Counted from the first letter of the stretch, positions 1 through 8,766 are shown. The stretch: DNA of 64,000 bases from Pelagibacterium lentulum (GCF_003992625.1 NZ_RZMW01000037.1:248001-312000), one strand, 5' to 3'. The notes: a model not told the origin generated them from the sequence alone. A program made the numbers and translations.

Positions 1-2
1 AC

Positions 3-1352
3 ATGAGCGACGGTGAGAACTTCCTCTATGATTTGATGCCGGCAGATAATGCATTCATATCACGCCTAGAAATAAAGAAATTATTTGGGCGACAGGACAT
101 AAATCTCGATTTCTCTGGCCCTCAGGAGACTCAAGAACGTTCCATAAACATCATATATGGATTGAATGGTCAGGGTAAAACGACAATATTAAAATTTATA
201 TATTTCCTGATTTCCAAGGATAGTGGAAGGGGACATAAAAGTTGGATTGCTGCCCTGCCATTTATAGAAGCAAAGCTATTCATGAGCGATGGTTCTACAC
301 TAACAGTTTCGCGTACAAAGGGTAATACTGGATCATATATAGTAATATTTAATAAGGATCTTGAATCAATAGAGTTCAATATAATTGCAGATGAAAATAA
401 TAGCGTGAAAATGGATAACAGTGGAACGGATGTAAGTGATTATCTTTCATTTGTTGCTAACTTTCCCGTTAATATATTCTATATGACTGATGACCGAAAA
501 TATTACTCGAATTCTAATGTTGTCTCTCGCATACATAGAAGGCGTCCAGTGAGCGGAGATATTATTTATGAGTCCGGCAGAGATTATTTTATGAGGAGAT
601 CGTCAGAAGAAGCGGATCAGTCCGTTTCTTTTTCTGATATGGCAGAAGTAATAACTGAAGTCTTTAGAAGGCAGGTTATGAAAGGGGGTGTCCAAGTACA
701 GAGGAATATGTACTCAATTTACAAGCAACTCGTGGAATCTGTGATTGAGGCCTCGGAAACGCCAGACGATATCAAGAACTATCTTTTGGAGAGAATTGAT
801 GAAACTGAGAGCCTCACTGAATCGTCGATTAGAATCGGCGCGATGCCCATGATGGACGCAGAAGTCTTTCGTGGAGCAGTTAGGCAGAGTGAGGAAGCAG
901 AGTTAGAGAAGCTATATTTAGTTCTTAATCCTTTTCTAGATAGCCTTCAGGCGAGGGCGAGCGGCATAGCAGCAATGGTCGACCGAATGGAGGCTTTTGT
1001 TCAAGAATTGAATAGGTTTTACCAGGATAAACTATTCGATTTTACGATTAGAGATGGATTTACTGTGAAATCTATCGCTAATGAGCAGCCGCTTCGGGTG
1101 GAATGGCTCTCTTCCGGAGAGCGGCAATTGTTCATTATATTAGGTAGTGCATTTTTAGTTCAAGATGAAACTGGAATAGTACTGATTGATGAGCCGGAAT
1201 TATCACTTAACATAATATGGCAAAGAGAATTTGTAGGTGCATTGGAGAGGATATCGAAATTTTCGCCGGTTCAGTATATATTGGCGAGTCATTCTCCGGA
1301 AATACTGACAAGTGAAGCGGCAAGGGTTGTATCTATTGGGGGGATGGAATGA
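3..1352 (+). CDS. AAA/ABC-type ATPase, AriA-like (PARIS-like defence)
   Basis: A 449-residue ATPase of the AAA_15/AAA_21 (OLD-like, SMC/ABC-fold) group. Seen: Walker A GLNGQGKTT at about 53-61, a signature-like LSSGERQ at about 369-375, Walker B VLIDEPEL at about 393-400 and an H-loop motif SHSPE at about 429-433, with a mostly helical insertion between Walker A and the signature. The last four bases overlap the next gene (ATGA). An ATPase of this size coupled to a DUF4435 protein is the layout of PARIS (AriA+AriB), in which the ATPase senses phage proteins and releases the nuclease. The ATG is at the window edge, so an upstream start cannot be excluded. AT-rich base use suggests transfer. 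The family call is strong; a defence role is inferred from the pairing. Confidence 0.8.
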   Translation: MSDGENFLYDLMPADNAFISRLEIKKLFGRQDINLDFSGPQETQERSINIIYGLNGQGKTTILKFIYFLISKDSGRGHKSWIAALPFIEAKLFMSDGSTLTVSRTKGNTGSYIVIFNKDLESIEFNIIADENNSVKMDNSGTDVSDYLSFVANFPVNIFYMTDDRKYYSNSNVVSRIHRRRPVSGDIIYESGRDYFMRRSSEEADQSVSFSDMAEVITEVFRRQVMKGGVQVQRNMYSIYKQLVESVIEASETPDDIKNYLLERIDETESLTESSIRIGAMPMMDAEVFRGAVRQSEEAELEKLYLVLNPFLDSLQARASGIAAMVDRMEAFVQELNRFYQDKLFDFTIRDGFTVKSIANEQPLRVEWLSSGERQLFIILGSAFLVQDETGIVLIDEPELSLNIIWQREFVGALERISKFSPVQYILASHSPEILTSEAARVVSIGGME

Positions 1353-2194
1353 TACCTCGCAGAAAATTGTCGCAGATTATTGAAATACAAAAAATGTTCA
1401 AATTGAAACCAGATGTTTTAGTAGAAGGGGTTTCAGATAAGTACACGGTTCGTCGTATATTTGGAGGGGACTGGCCGTTCGGTGTCGGAATTTTCGCGAT
1501 CGATGATATTGAAATCGATTGCGTGGAAGTCGACGGTGTCGACGGCTGTCGAGGTAGGGTTATCGCCGTGTGTGGAGGCCTCTATCAACAGTCCGGGCAC
1601 GTTATTGGGCTCGTTGATAGGAGCTTTGAGGAGCAAACATATGTCCCGCCAGGCGATAATATTATACTGACCGAAAGAGCTGATATAGAGCTGGACATCT
1701 TGGATTCTGGTCAGTTTGTCGAAAATTTAAGCATATATTTCTGTAAAGACATTTCGGACATATGGATCAAGTTTGCCTTGTCAGTTGCCCGACAGATTCA
1801 TGTCATTAGAATGATAGGGCACTCGGATGGTAAAAGTATAGCGTTACCAATCGTGGCTAAGAGCATATCGCTAGTAGGTGGCGAGTTATTTTTTGATAGA
1901 CCGAATTTCATCACCAAAATAGCTCATAAGAATGGCGATTATTCGTATTGGATGAACATTGGAAACAAAGTTGATAAAAAAATGGCTGAAGCAACCGAGC
2001 TTGAGCCGACATATTATGTAGGTTTTCATGTTCTAGAAAAGGTGCTTGCTGCTGTATTAGGTTTGAAGACAAATATAAACAAGAACAAGTTCGTTGATGA
2101 TTGGTTGGGATCGCTGCTGAGAATGAAACCTAAGGAAAATGTTCTTATTGAGGAACCCTATACTAAGCTGTTGTTGTGCATAGGCCCTGCATAG
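1349..2194 (+). CDS. DUF4435 TOPRIM-like protein, AriB-like toxin candidate
   Basis: A 281-residue partner of the preceding ATPase, translationally coupled through an ATGA overlap. The N-terminal LVEGVSD motif places a glutamate at residue 26, the position I recall for the catalytic Glu of AriB, followed by GLVDRSF at 88-94 and an ERADIELDIL segment at 109-118 typical of DUF4435. The usual acidic DxD in the second motif reads D90-R-S92, so one metal-binding acid may be absent. In PARIS, AriB is the released effector nuclease that cleaves host tRNA. Codon use is AT-rich like its partner. It could instead belong to another AAA+DUF4435 defence subtype. Confidence 0.75.
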   Translation: MIPRRKLSQIIEIQKMFKLKPDVLVEGVSDKYTVRRIFGGDWPFGVGIFAIDDIEIDCVEVDGVDGCRGRVIAVCGGLYQQSGHVIGLVDRSFEEQTYVPPGDNIILTERADIELDILDSGQFVENLSIYFCKDISDIWIKFALSVARQIHVIRMIGHSDGKSIALPIVAKSISLVGGELFFDRPNFITKIAHKNGDYSYWMNIGNKVDKKMAEATELEPTYYVGFHVLEKVLAAVLGLKTNINKNKFVDDWLGSLLRMKPKENVLIEEPYTKLLLCIGPA

Positions 2195-2280
2195 CGGAGG
2201 ATTAGCGTGCGAGTTGCTCGCGTGCTCGGACCCTCACCCGCCCCTTAGGGGCACCTTCATCGGCTTCAATCCTGCCACCC

Positions 2281-2323
2281 GAGCGATTTTGCCTTTGGCC
2301 AGTTCGTTCTCCCTCAAGGGGAG
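2281..2323. repeat. Direct repeat, copy 1 (island junction)
   Basis: A 43-bp segment beginning gagcgattttgcctttggcc and ending ccctcaaggggag that recurs at 2540-2582 with four mismatches. It lies just beyond (island side of) the first displaced uvrB tail at 2360-2422, and copy 2 lies just beyond the second tail. Repeat and tail therefore form a unit present twice. Confidence 0.75.
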
Positions 2324-2359
2324 GGGGGTGGTGCTGAGACCTGTGGTCGCCGTGGAGGA

Positions 2360-2422
2360 CTAACCCCCCGGGCCTTCGAGTTGCTCCAGTTCCATCTCCC
2401 GAAGCTTCTTGATTTCGTCTCT
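2360..2422 (-). pseudogene. Displaced uvrB 3'-end fragment 1
   Basis: On the minus strand this reads R-DEIKKLREMELEQLEGPGG followed by a TAG stop. It aligns with the real UvrB C-terminus ([16 protein letters not shown] then APADTD and TGA) with synonymous and conservative changes, so it is a diverged uvrB end rather than a recent duplication. It has no upstream reading frame. Best read as an old attachment-site remnant left by integration at uvrB. Confidence 0.75.
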
Positions 2423-2539
2423 TTGGTTTTGTCTCACGGCGCGCACCGCTCGCACGACGACGGCCTGAATCCGGCCTGTCGCTGCCACTGCCACTCGAGA
2501 GTAGTTCTCATGGCCTCCTCACCTAAAATCGCTCCACCG

Positions 2540-2582
2540 GAGCGATTTTGCCTTTGGCCGGTTCGAAGTCCCTCAAGGGGAG
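2540..2582. repeat. Direct repeat, copy 2, with an 11-bp perfect inverted repeat
   Basis: Second copy of the 43-bp repeat of 2281-2323 (39 of 43 positions equal). Here its start is also the right arm of a perfect 11-bp inverted repeat, aaaatcgctcc at 2525-2535 and ggagcgatttt at 2539-2549, around a 3-base loop. This could be a terminator or a recombinase-binding dyad. Confidence 0.7.
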
Positions 2583-2600
2583 AAGGGTAGACGGGGCTGA

Positions 2601-2660
2601 TTAGCCACCCGGGCCCTCCAGCGACTCCAGTTCCATTTCGCGGAGCTTTTTAATCTCGTC
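2601..2660 (-). pseudogene. Displaced uvrB 3'-end fragment 2
   Basis: The minus strand reads DEIKKLREMELESLEGPGG then TAA, a second diverged copy of the UvrB C-terminus. It is closer to fragment 1 (one residue different) than to the present UvrB end. Sequence flanking fragments 1 and 2 on the uvrB-proximal side is also similar (about 60 bp, with small dyads). This supports two successive integrations with similar attachment sites. Confidence 0.75.
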
Positions 2661-2786
2661 TTGTTATTCTGCCTCACGGGCCGCACCGTTCACGGCATGA
2701 CGCGCTAAATCCGCGCTATGCCGTTCACTGGCCCTCCGGCGGGGCGCCGCACGCGCGGCGGCTCGCTCTTCGCTCGCTCGACGAAA

Positions 2787-5327
2787 TCAGTCTGTGTCTG
2801 CCGGAGCCTCAAGTTGCTCCAATTCTAGATTTCGCAATTTGCGGATTTCGTCGCGGAGCTTGGCGGCCTGTTCGAATTCCAGGTTGGTGGCGGCGTCGCG
2901 CATTTTGCCCTCAAGATCCTTGATGACCGCGGCGAGGTTGGCGCCGACGGGCATTGTATCCTTGCCGTCTTTGCCCGGACGGATTTTCACCGACACATGA
3001 TCGCGTTCGTAAACGCTGTCGACAATATCGTTGATGCGGGCCTTTACGCTTTGCGGGGTGATGCCGTTGGCCTCGTTATAGGCCAGTTGCTTTTCGCGGC
3101 GGCGGTTGGTTTCGGCCAGCGCGCGTTCCATCGAGCCGGTCATGCGGTCGGCGTAAAGGATCACCTTGCCATCCACGTTCCGCGCGGCGCGGCCGATGGT
3201 CTGGATCAGTGAGGTTTCGGAGCGCAGAAAGCCTTCCTTGTCGGCATCGAGAATGGCGACCAGCCCGCATTCGGGAATGTCCAGACCCTCACGCAACAGG
3301 TTGATGCCGACCAGCACGTCGAAATTGCCCAGCCGCAGATCGCGGATGATCTCGATGCGCTCGATGGTGTCGATGTCGGAGTGCATGTAGCGCACGCGAA
3401 TACCCTGCTCGTGCAGATATTCGGTGAGGTCTTCGGCCATCTTCTTGGTCAGCACGGTCAAGAGCGTGCGATAATTCTTGTCGGTGGTCTTGCGGATTTC
3501 GTCCACCACATCGTCCACCTGATTGGTGGCGGGGCGGATTTCCACAACCGGGTCGATCAGGCCGGTGGGGCGGATGACCTGTTCGGCAAACACGCCGCCG
3601 GTTTGGTCCATTTCCCATGAGCCGGGGGTGGCCGAGACATAGACCGTCTGCGGGCGCATGGCGTTCCATTCCTCGAACCGGAGCGGGCGGTTGTCCATGC
3701 AGGAGGGCAGGCGGAAGCCATATTCGGCCAGCGTCGCCTTGCGGCGCAGATCGCCGCGATACATGGCGCCCAACTGGCCGATGGTGACGTGGCTCTCGTC
3801 AACGAAGACCAGCGCGTTGTCGGGGATATATTCAAACAGGGTCGGGGGCGGCTCGCCGGGCTTGCGGCCAGAAAAGTAGCGCGAATAGTTTTCGATGCCC
3901 GCGCACGAGCCGGTGGCTTCCATCATCTCGAGATCAAACAGGGTGCGCTGCTCGAGGCGCTGGGCCTCAAGAAAGCGGCCCATGCCGTTGAGTTCCTGCA
4001 GGCGGGCCTGGAGTTCCTTTTTGATCTCCTTGATCGCCGCATTCATGGTGGTGCGGGTGGTGACGTGGTGGGAATTGGCAAAGACGCGGACGGCGTTGAG
4101 CTCGACCGACTTCTTGCCCGTCAGCGGATCGAATTCGGCAATGGTTTCGATCTCATCGCCAAACAGGGTGATGCGCCAGGCGGTGTCCTCATAGTGGGCG
4201 GGGAAGACTTCGATGGTGTCGCCGCGCACGCGGAAAGTGCCGCGCACAAAGCCCATGTCGCCGCGCTTGTATTGCAGGGCGACAAGTTCGGCGAGCAGGG
4301 CGCGCTGGTCGATCTTCTGGCCCTTCTCCAGCCAGATGGTCATGGTGGTGTAGTCTTCCACCGAGCCGATACCGTAAATGCAGGAGACCGAGGCAATGAT
4401 GATGACATCGTCGCGTTCGAGGATCGCGCGGGTGGCCGAGTGGCGCATCCGGTCGATCTGCTCGTTGATGGTGGATTCCTTCTCGATATAGGTATCGGTG
4501 CGCGGAACGTAGGCCTCGGGCTGGTAGTAGTCGTAGTAAGAGACGAAGTATTCGACCGCGTTCTCGGGGAAGAAGTTCTTGAACTCGCCATAAAGCTGGG
4601 CGGCGAGGGTCTTGTTGGGGGCAAGGATCAGCGCGGGGCGATTGGTGCGGGCGATGACCTGGGCGGCGGTGAAGGTCTTGCCCGAGCCGGTGACGCCGAG
4701 CAGCACCTGATCGGTCTCGCCATTGTTGGCGCCCTCGACGAGTTCTGCAATGGCGGTGGGCTGATCGCCGCGCGGCTCGTACTCGGTGACGAGCTTGAAG
4801 GGGATGCCGGCCTTGTCTTTCTTGAGCGCGGCGGGGCGGTGGGGTTTCCACGCCTCGTTGCCTTCGACCTCCTTGCGGCCCTCGGCAATGATCTTTTCCA
4901 GCGCGGCAACGGTGGCCGAAACGCCTGCCGAGGAATTGGTCACGGAGGTGGGCGTATGAAATCCGGCCTGCGCGCCTTCGGCAAAGCCATCGAGATTGGT
5001 CGGGCGTTCGACGGAGTTGGCTTTCGACTTTGGGGCTTTGAGGCTCATGCCCGTCGCTTCGCTCCGGGTATTCTTCTTGCCCTTAGCGGCTTTTTTGTCG
5101 GCTTCGGCAGCGGCCTTGGCGTCAGCGCGATCGAGCGCGCGCTTGTTGCGCATGCGTTCGGCATAGAGCGGTTTGGAAGCCTGGGCGTCTTCGGCCTTCT
5201 CGATCTCCTTGATGAAATCATCGATGGAGAAGTCGGTCGCGCCACGATCACGAGACTTGCCAGGCCGTCCGGATGTTTTCTCGTCCTCGCGCCGGACAGG
5301 CTGCTGGGATTTCTTATCGCTGGTCAT
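2787..5327 (-). CDS. uvrB: Excinuclease ABC subunit B
   Basis: UvrB, the damage-verification helicase of nucleotide excision repair, acting with UvrA and UvrC. The chosen start gives 846 residues. An N-terminal extension of about 170 residues, Lys/Ala-rich and of low complexity, precedes the conserved core; such extensions occur in Hyphomicrobiales. Seen in order: the Walker A region GVTGSGKTF, the DNA-clamping hairpin [13 protein letters not shown], the DEAD-like VDESHV, helicase motif [11 protein letters not shown], and a C-terminal UVR helix pair ([17 protein letters not shown]) that contacts UvrA or UvrC. An upstream in-frame ATG at 5369 is less likely because conserved-style sequence starts at MTSDKK. 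Its 3' end appears to be an integration target, so the last residues (APADTD) may have been supplied by the latest element. Confidence 0.97.
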   Translation of the reverse strand: MTSDKKSQQPVRREDEKTSGRPGKSRDRGATDFSIDDFIKEIEKAEDAQASKPLYAERMRNKRALDRADAKAAAEADKKAAKGKKNTRSEATGMSLKAPKSKANSVERPTNLDGFAEGAQAGFHTPTSVTNSSAGVSATVAALEKIIAEGRKEVEGNEAWKPHRPAALKKDKAGIPFKLVTEYEPRGDQPTAIAELVEGANNGETDQVLLGVTGSGKTFTAAQVIARTNRPALILAPNKTLAAQLYGEFKNFFPENAVEYFVSYYDYYQPEAYVPRTDTYIEKESTINEQIDRMRHSATRAILERDDVIIIASVSCIYGIGSVEDYTTMTIWLEKGQKIDQRALLAELVALQYKRGDMGFVRGTFRVRGDTIEVFPAHYEDTAWRITLFGDEIETIAEFDPLTGKKSVELNAVRVFANSHHVTTRTTMNAAIKEIKKELQARLQELNGMGRFLEAQRLEQRTLFDLEMMEATGSCAGIENYSRYFSGRKPGEPPPTLFEYIPDNALVFVDESHVTIGQLGAMYRGDLRRKATLAEYGFRLPSCMDNRPLRFEEWNAMRPQTVYVSATPGSWEMDQTGGVFAEQVIRPTGLIDPVVEIRPATNQVDDVVDEIRKTTDKNYRTLLTVLTKKMAEDLTEYLHEQGIRVRYMHSDIDTIERIEIIRDLRLGNFDVLVGINLLREGLDIPECGLVAILDADKEGFLRSETSLIQTIGRAARNVDGKVILYADRMTGSMERALAETNRRREKQLAYNEANGITPQSVKARINDIVDSVYERDHVSVKIRPGKDGKDTMPVGANLAAVIKDLEGKMRDAATNLEFEQAAKLRDEIRKLRNLELEQLEAPADTD

Positions 5328-5405
5328 GGGGCACCATATCGTTCGGACGCTCGCGCGTTTCAATAGCACGGCAGGAACGGAGAGGGAACGGGGGCTGCTG
5401 ACGGA

Positions 5406-5807
5406 TCATGTCAGGAGCGTGAGGAGGGCGGTGAGTGTGACGACCATGATGGAGGCCATGCCAAGACCCCAGAAGAGCGAGCGCAGATGGTTGTGGCCGG
5501 TCCAGTAAGCGAGGGTGAAGGCAATGCGGACGATGACATATACACCAGCGGCGATGTTGGCATGGTCGGGGATCGTGCTGCCGTTCGTCGATAACAGGAG
5601 CGCCGCAGGCAGGAACATGGCCGCCGATTCGAGGTTGTTCTGCAGAACGCGCGCCGCGCGCCCCGTAAAGCCCTCACGTGAAAGCGGGGTACTGCGATCG
5701 GTAAAAGCGAAGGCGATGCCATTGGCAGTGATCGTGTTGAGGTGCTGGACGGCGGCGGAGAGAAAGACGAGCGCGCCGGTGGCGAGAATGGCGAGAGTTA
5801 CAAACAT
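5406..5807 (-). CDS. MAPEG family membrane protein
   Basis: A 133-residue protein with four hydrophobic helices and the MAPEG-type loop pattern (SREGFTGRAARVLQNNLESAAMF, with the conserved R and NNLE region). MAPEG proteins are small inner-membrane proteins related to microsomal glutathione transferases; bacterial members are mostly uncharacterised. It is divergent from the LysR gene that starts 107 bp away, a layout that suggests control by that regulator. Length and topology fit the family; the substrate is unknown. Confidence 0.85.
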   Translation of the reverse strand: MFVTLAILATGALVFLSAAVQHLNTITANGIAFAFTDRSTPLSREGFTGRAARVLQNNLESAAMFLPAALLLSTNGSTIPDHANIAAGVYVIVRIAFTLAYWTGHNHLRSLFWGLGMASIMVVTLTALLTLLT

Positions 5808-5914
5808 GGAATTTTGTCCGGGATGGTTGACAACAGCGCATAGATGTCCGTTCGTTGCCGTTCAAGCAACGCGCATTTTAGCAGGCGAAATGTGCAATAA
5901 CGCTCAGGTGGTTC

Positions 5915-6748
5915 ATGGATGTCTCCAATTTCGGGCTGGCAAAAGCGCTGGCGGACGGCCGTAGTTTTTCGGCAGCGGCGCGTAAGCTCGGGGTCGCGCA
6001 TACCACGGTAGCGCGCCGGTTGCGGCAACTTGAGGCGTATTATGGGACCCGATTGTTCGAGAATGCACCGGAAGGGCTGATTGCGACACCGGCGGGTGAG
6101 CGTGTCCTTGAGAGCGCGGAACGGATCGATGCCGAGATCATCGGGCTGGAGCGCGGCATCAAAGGTAGCGATCAACGGTTGGTAGGGTCGGTTCGGCTGA
6201 CAACTGTTGACGTGCTGGCGTGGCACTTCATGGGCAGGATCGCTGCCTTTCGCGCGGCCTATCCCGAAATCGACCTCAGCGTCGAGACTGGCACGGAGTT
6301 GCGCAGCCTGTCGCGGCGCGAGGCGGAAATGGCGCTAAGGCTGACAAACCGGCCAGACGAATTCCTTTTCGGGCGCAGGATCGGGCGGTTCGATTTCCTG
6401 CCCTATGCTCATGCAACGCTGCTTGCACGGCTTGGGCACAAGGCCGCCGATCAGTTGCCGTGGATTGACTATAACGGTCGGGACTGCGGTGGACCGGCGG
6501 GGCGCTGGATGAAATCGGAATGCCCGAACGTTCACCCGCTTATGAGCGTGCCCACACCGCTGATGATGCTGCGCGCAATCGGTGCCGGAGCAGGCGTTGG
6601 ACTCTTGCCAACAAGCATTGCGGTGGAGCAGCCCGATCTGGTCCCAATTTCGGACGACACGGCCTTTTCGGTCGACATCTGGTTGCTGGCTCCTCAGGAA
6701 TTGCGACATACGGCGCGAATCCGCGCGGTGTTTGAAGCCTTCGGCTGA
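5915..6748 (+). CDS. LysR family transcriptional regulator
   Basis: A 277-residue LysR-type regulator. The N-terminal winged helix is clear (SFSAAARKLGVAHTTVARRLRQLE at about 18-41), followed by a substrate-binding domain that is somewhat shorter than the family average of about 300. It is divergently transcribed from the MAPEG gene, the usual arrangement for a LysR regulator and its target. The effector is not predictable from sequence. Confidence 0.9.
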   Translation: MDVSNFGLAKALADGRSFSAAARKLGVAHTTVARRLRQLEAYYGTRLFENAPEGLIATPAGERVLESAERIDAEIIGLERGIKGSDQRLVGSVRLTTVDVLAWHFMGRIAAFRAAYPEIDLSVETGTELRSLSRREAEMALRLTNRPDEFLFGRRIGRFDFLPYAHATLLARLGHKAADQLPWIDYNGRDCGGPAGRWMKSECPNVHPLMSVPTPLMMLRAIGAGAGVGLLPTSIAVEQPDLVPISDDTAFSVDIWLLAPQELRHTARIRAVFEAFG

Positions 6749-6878
6749 AACGGGTTCTGTGAACCGGCGTGACGCGCAAATGGGACCGAACGCGGATTGT
6801 CTCAGGAACGCCGGTGTTAACGCCGTCTTTGATCTTGCCGGCATAGGCTAAGTGGAATTGCTTATAAGGGGACGTGAG

Positions 6879-8225
6879 ATGGACGGTTCGGTGCGTTTGG
6901 CGGAGGTGTTGGGTGCGCTGAGCCGCGCGCTCGATATTACCGAGGGGCAGCCGCCGGGCCATTGTGTCCGTTGTTGCTGGATCGGAGTGCATGTCGGGCG
7001 CAATCTGGGGCTGGACGAAGCGGCGCTGCGCGATCTCTATTACACGCTGCTGCTCAAGGATCTGGGCTGCTCGTCAAATGCAGCACGCATTTGTGAACTG
7101 TATCTGGCCGACGATCTGACGTTCAAGCGAGACTTCAAGCATCTCGATGGCAGTCTGCCGCAGGTGCTGCGTTTCGTTATCGCCCATACCGGCGCCGAGG
7201 CCGGATTGGCCGAGCGGTTCCGCTCTGTTGTCAACATCATGCGTAATGGCGGCGAGATCGTTACCAGCCTGATTGAAACACGCTGCCAACGCGGTGCGGC
7301 GATTGCGCGGCAAATGCGGTTTTCCGAAGACGTGGCTCAGGCCATCATCGATCTGGACGAGCAATGGAACGGCGCCGGCAAACCCATGGGCAAGATCGGC
7401 ACCGAAATTTCGCTTTTTGCCAGAATTGCGCTGCTGGCGCAGGTGGCCGACGTGTTTTACATGGCCGGGGGGCCGGATGCGGCATTAGCCGAGATCAAAT
7501 CGCGCGCGGGCACCTGGTTCGATCCGGCGGTGGTCTTTGCGTTCTGCGAGGTGGCGGCCGATGCCGAGTTCTGGACCATTCTATCGCGCCCCGATATCGA
7601 AGCGGTCGTGCTCGACCTCGAACCGGGCCAGCAGGATGCGGTGGCCGATGAAAATTATCTCGATGATATTGCGCGGGCCTTCGCCCAGGTGATCGACGCC
7701 AAGAGCTCCTTTACCTCAGGCCATAGTGAGCGGGTGGCGGTCTTTTCAGATCTCATTGCCGAGGAAATGGGCTATCACGCTGCCCGACGTCGCTGGCTGA
7801 AGCGCGCGGCGCTGCTGCATGATATTGGCAAACTGGGCGTTTCCAACAGCGTGCTCGACAAGCCTGGCAAACTTGATGACGATGAATGGGTATCGATGCG
7901 CGACCATGCGCGGCTGTCCGAGGACATTCTCTCACGCATCGGAGCTTTCGCCGATCTTGCAGTGGTGGCCGGTGCCCATCACGAGCGGTTGGACGGCAAA
8001 GGCTATCCCAATGGCAAGACTGCCGATGAACTGGACCTCGACACGCGCATCCTCTCGACGGCAGACGTTTTTGACGCCCTGACCGCAGACCGGCCCTATC
8101 GCAAGGCTATGCCGGTATCCAAAGCACTCTCGATCCTTTGGGAAGGTGCGGGCGCATCACATGACCCGACCTGTATCGCGGCGTTGGAACGCGCGCTGGC
8201 CCGCTCGGAGCGGGACGTGGCATAG
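6879..8225 (+). CDS. HD-GYP domain protein, probable cyclic-di-GMP phosphodiesterase
   Basis: A 448-residue protein with an N-terminal degenerate HD-like half and a C-terminal HD-GYP domain. The catalytic HD pair is at about 314-315 (LLHDIGK), then HHERLDGKGYP from about 367 and DVFDALTADRPYRKAMP, all diagnostic of HD-GYP enzymes that linearise cyclic-di-GMP. The ATG at 6879 has an aaggggac ribosome-binding site about 7 bases upstream and is preferred over an upstream GTG at 6852. No membrane segment is visible, so it is likely cytosolic. It stands alone between a LysR gene and a non-coding interval. Confidence 0.9.
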   Translation: MDGSVRLAEVLGALSRALDITEGQPPGHCVRCCWIGVHVGRNLGLDEAALRDLYYTLLLKDLGCSSNAARICELYLADDLTFKRDFKHLDGSLPQVLRFVIAHTGAEAGLAERFRSVVNIMRNGGEIVTSLIETRCQRGAAIARQMRFSEDVAQAIIDLDEQWNGAGKPMGKIGTEISLFARIALLAQVADVFYMAGGPDAALAEIKSRAGTWFDPAVVFAFCEVAADAEFWTILSRPDIEAVVLDLEPGQQDAVADENYLDDIARAFAQVIDAKSSFTSGHSERVAVFSDLIAEEMGYHAARRRWLKRAALLHDIGKLGVSNSVLDKPGKLDDDEWVSMRDHARLSEDILSRIGAFADLAVVAGAHHERLDGKGYPNGKTADELDLDTRILSTADVFDALTADRPYRKAMPVSKALSILWEGAGASHDPTCIAALERALARSERDVA

Positions 8226-8292
8226 GTTTCCAAGGGTATTGCGGGTGGTCTAAACCGGTTCTCGGTACGGAACATTGCCAGCTATTTGTTTC

Positions 8293-8327
8293 AAAAAAAG
8301 CCCCGCCGGGGAGGAGTTCGGCGGGGC
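8293..8327 (-). terminator. Rho-independent terminator (minus strand)
   Basis: Stem gccccgcc (8300-8307) pairs with ggcggggc (8320-8327) around a 12-base loop. A run of seven A on the plus strand (8293-8299) gives the U-tract for minus-strand transcription. It sits 66 bp downstream of the small gene at 8394-8498. Confidence 0.85.
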
Positions 8328-8393
8328 GACTTGGAGGGCATGGGAAACTTTGGGGGGAATTGGGAAACTCTATGAGATTATTCAAAGGACAGA

Positions 8394-8498
8394 TCAGGCG
8401 AGGGCGCCCGAAACAGCCATAACGACGGTCATCAGTGTGAGCATTGCAAAGCCTGCTGCGCTGGCGGCACTTACCTGAATAATCTTACGCGTTGTCAT
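8394..8498 (-). CDS. 34-residue single-helix membrane protein
   Basis: A short reading frame encoding MTTRKIIQVSAASAAGFAML, continuing with a hydrophobic stretch to ...SGALA. It has a ggag ribosome-binding site 8 bases before ATG and a strong terminator downstream, so it looks like an independent gene. Charged residues at the N-terminus followed by about 25 hydrophobic residues suggest a small inner-membrane protein. It resembles in layout the 39-residue protein at 16082-16201 (short polar start, one helix, ending GALA or GALAA). I do not recognise a family. Confidence 0.65.
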   Translation of the reverse strand: MTTRKIIQVSAASAAGFAMLTLMTVVMAVSGALA

Positions 8499-8662
8499 GG
8501 TCTGCTCCTGCGTTTTGCTTATTCCAAATTCTTTCTGCTTCATTAACGAAGCGAACTCGGAAATGGTTTCATGCGATTACGATTTCGTGTTCGCATCGTT
8601 GTTTGAAGGGATACAGGCGCGCGGCTGAATGCTTTCTGAACGCGCCGTTTAGGTTGGCGGCG

Positions 8663-8691
8663 TTGACGGTTCGCAGGCATCGGCCTAGCAT
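8663..8691 (+). promoter_or_regulatory. Sigma-70-type promoter for the exporter transcript
   Basis: TTGACG at 8663-8668 and TAGCAT at 8686-8691 are separated by exactly 17 bp. The predicted start is near 8698, about 20 bases before the leader ORF and 150 bases before the exporter gene. Confidence 0.65.
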
Positions 8692-8718
8692 GTCGGTATG
8701 CTTGGAGGTGTATTCCCG

Positions 8719-8766
8719 ATGACAGTCATAAAGCTCGTGGTGCAGCATGTGTGCATGAACCGGTAG
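8719..8766 (+). CDS. 15-residue leader peptide upstream of the exporter
   Basis: ATG at 8719 with a ggagg ribosome-binding site at 8704-8708 opens a 15-codon frame, MTVIKLVVQHVCMNR, closed by TAG at 8764. Its last codons lie in the left arm of a 10-bp perfect inverted repeat, and a terminator hairpin follows 28 bp after the stop. This order (promoter, short ORF, terminator, resistance gene) is that of ribosome-mediated attenuation. An in-frame ATG at 8698 could extend it to 22 codons. Confidence 0.55.
   Translation: MTVIKLVVQHVCMNR

Larger units (their letters stand above)
1..2786. mobile_element. Edge of a genomic island at the uvrB 3' end
   Basis: The first 2.2 kb is clearly AT-richer than the rest of the window and carries a PARIS-like defence pair. 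It is separated from uvrB by about 590 bp containing two displaced copies of the uvrB 3' coding end in the same orientation as uvrB, plus an imperfect 43-bp direct repeat. Elements that integrate into the 3' end of a gene rebuild the end and push older ends outward, which matches this layout. No integrase is visible, and the outer boundary lies beyond base 1. The island call is inference; the repeats and base composition are seen directly. Confidence 0.6.

Noticed and set aside
2381-2590. A 69-codon plus-strand frame in the island junction
   Set aside because: It runs through the displaced uvrB ends and a repeat in the wrong orientation and has no protein-like features.
3789-5366. A 525-codon open frame on the plus strand
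   Set aside because: It lies opposite uvrB in full; its composition is that of the antisense of a GC-rich gene and it has no recognisable domain.
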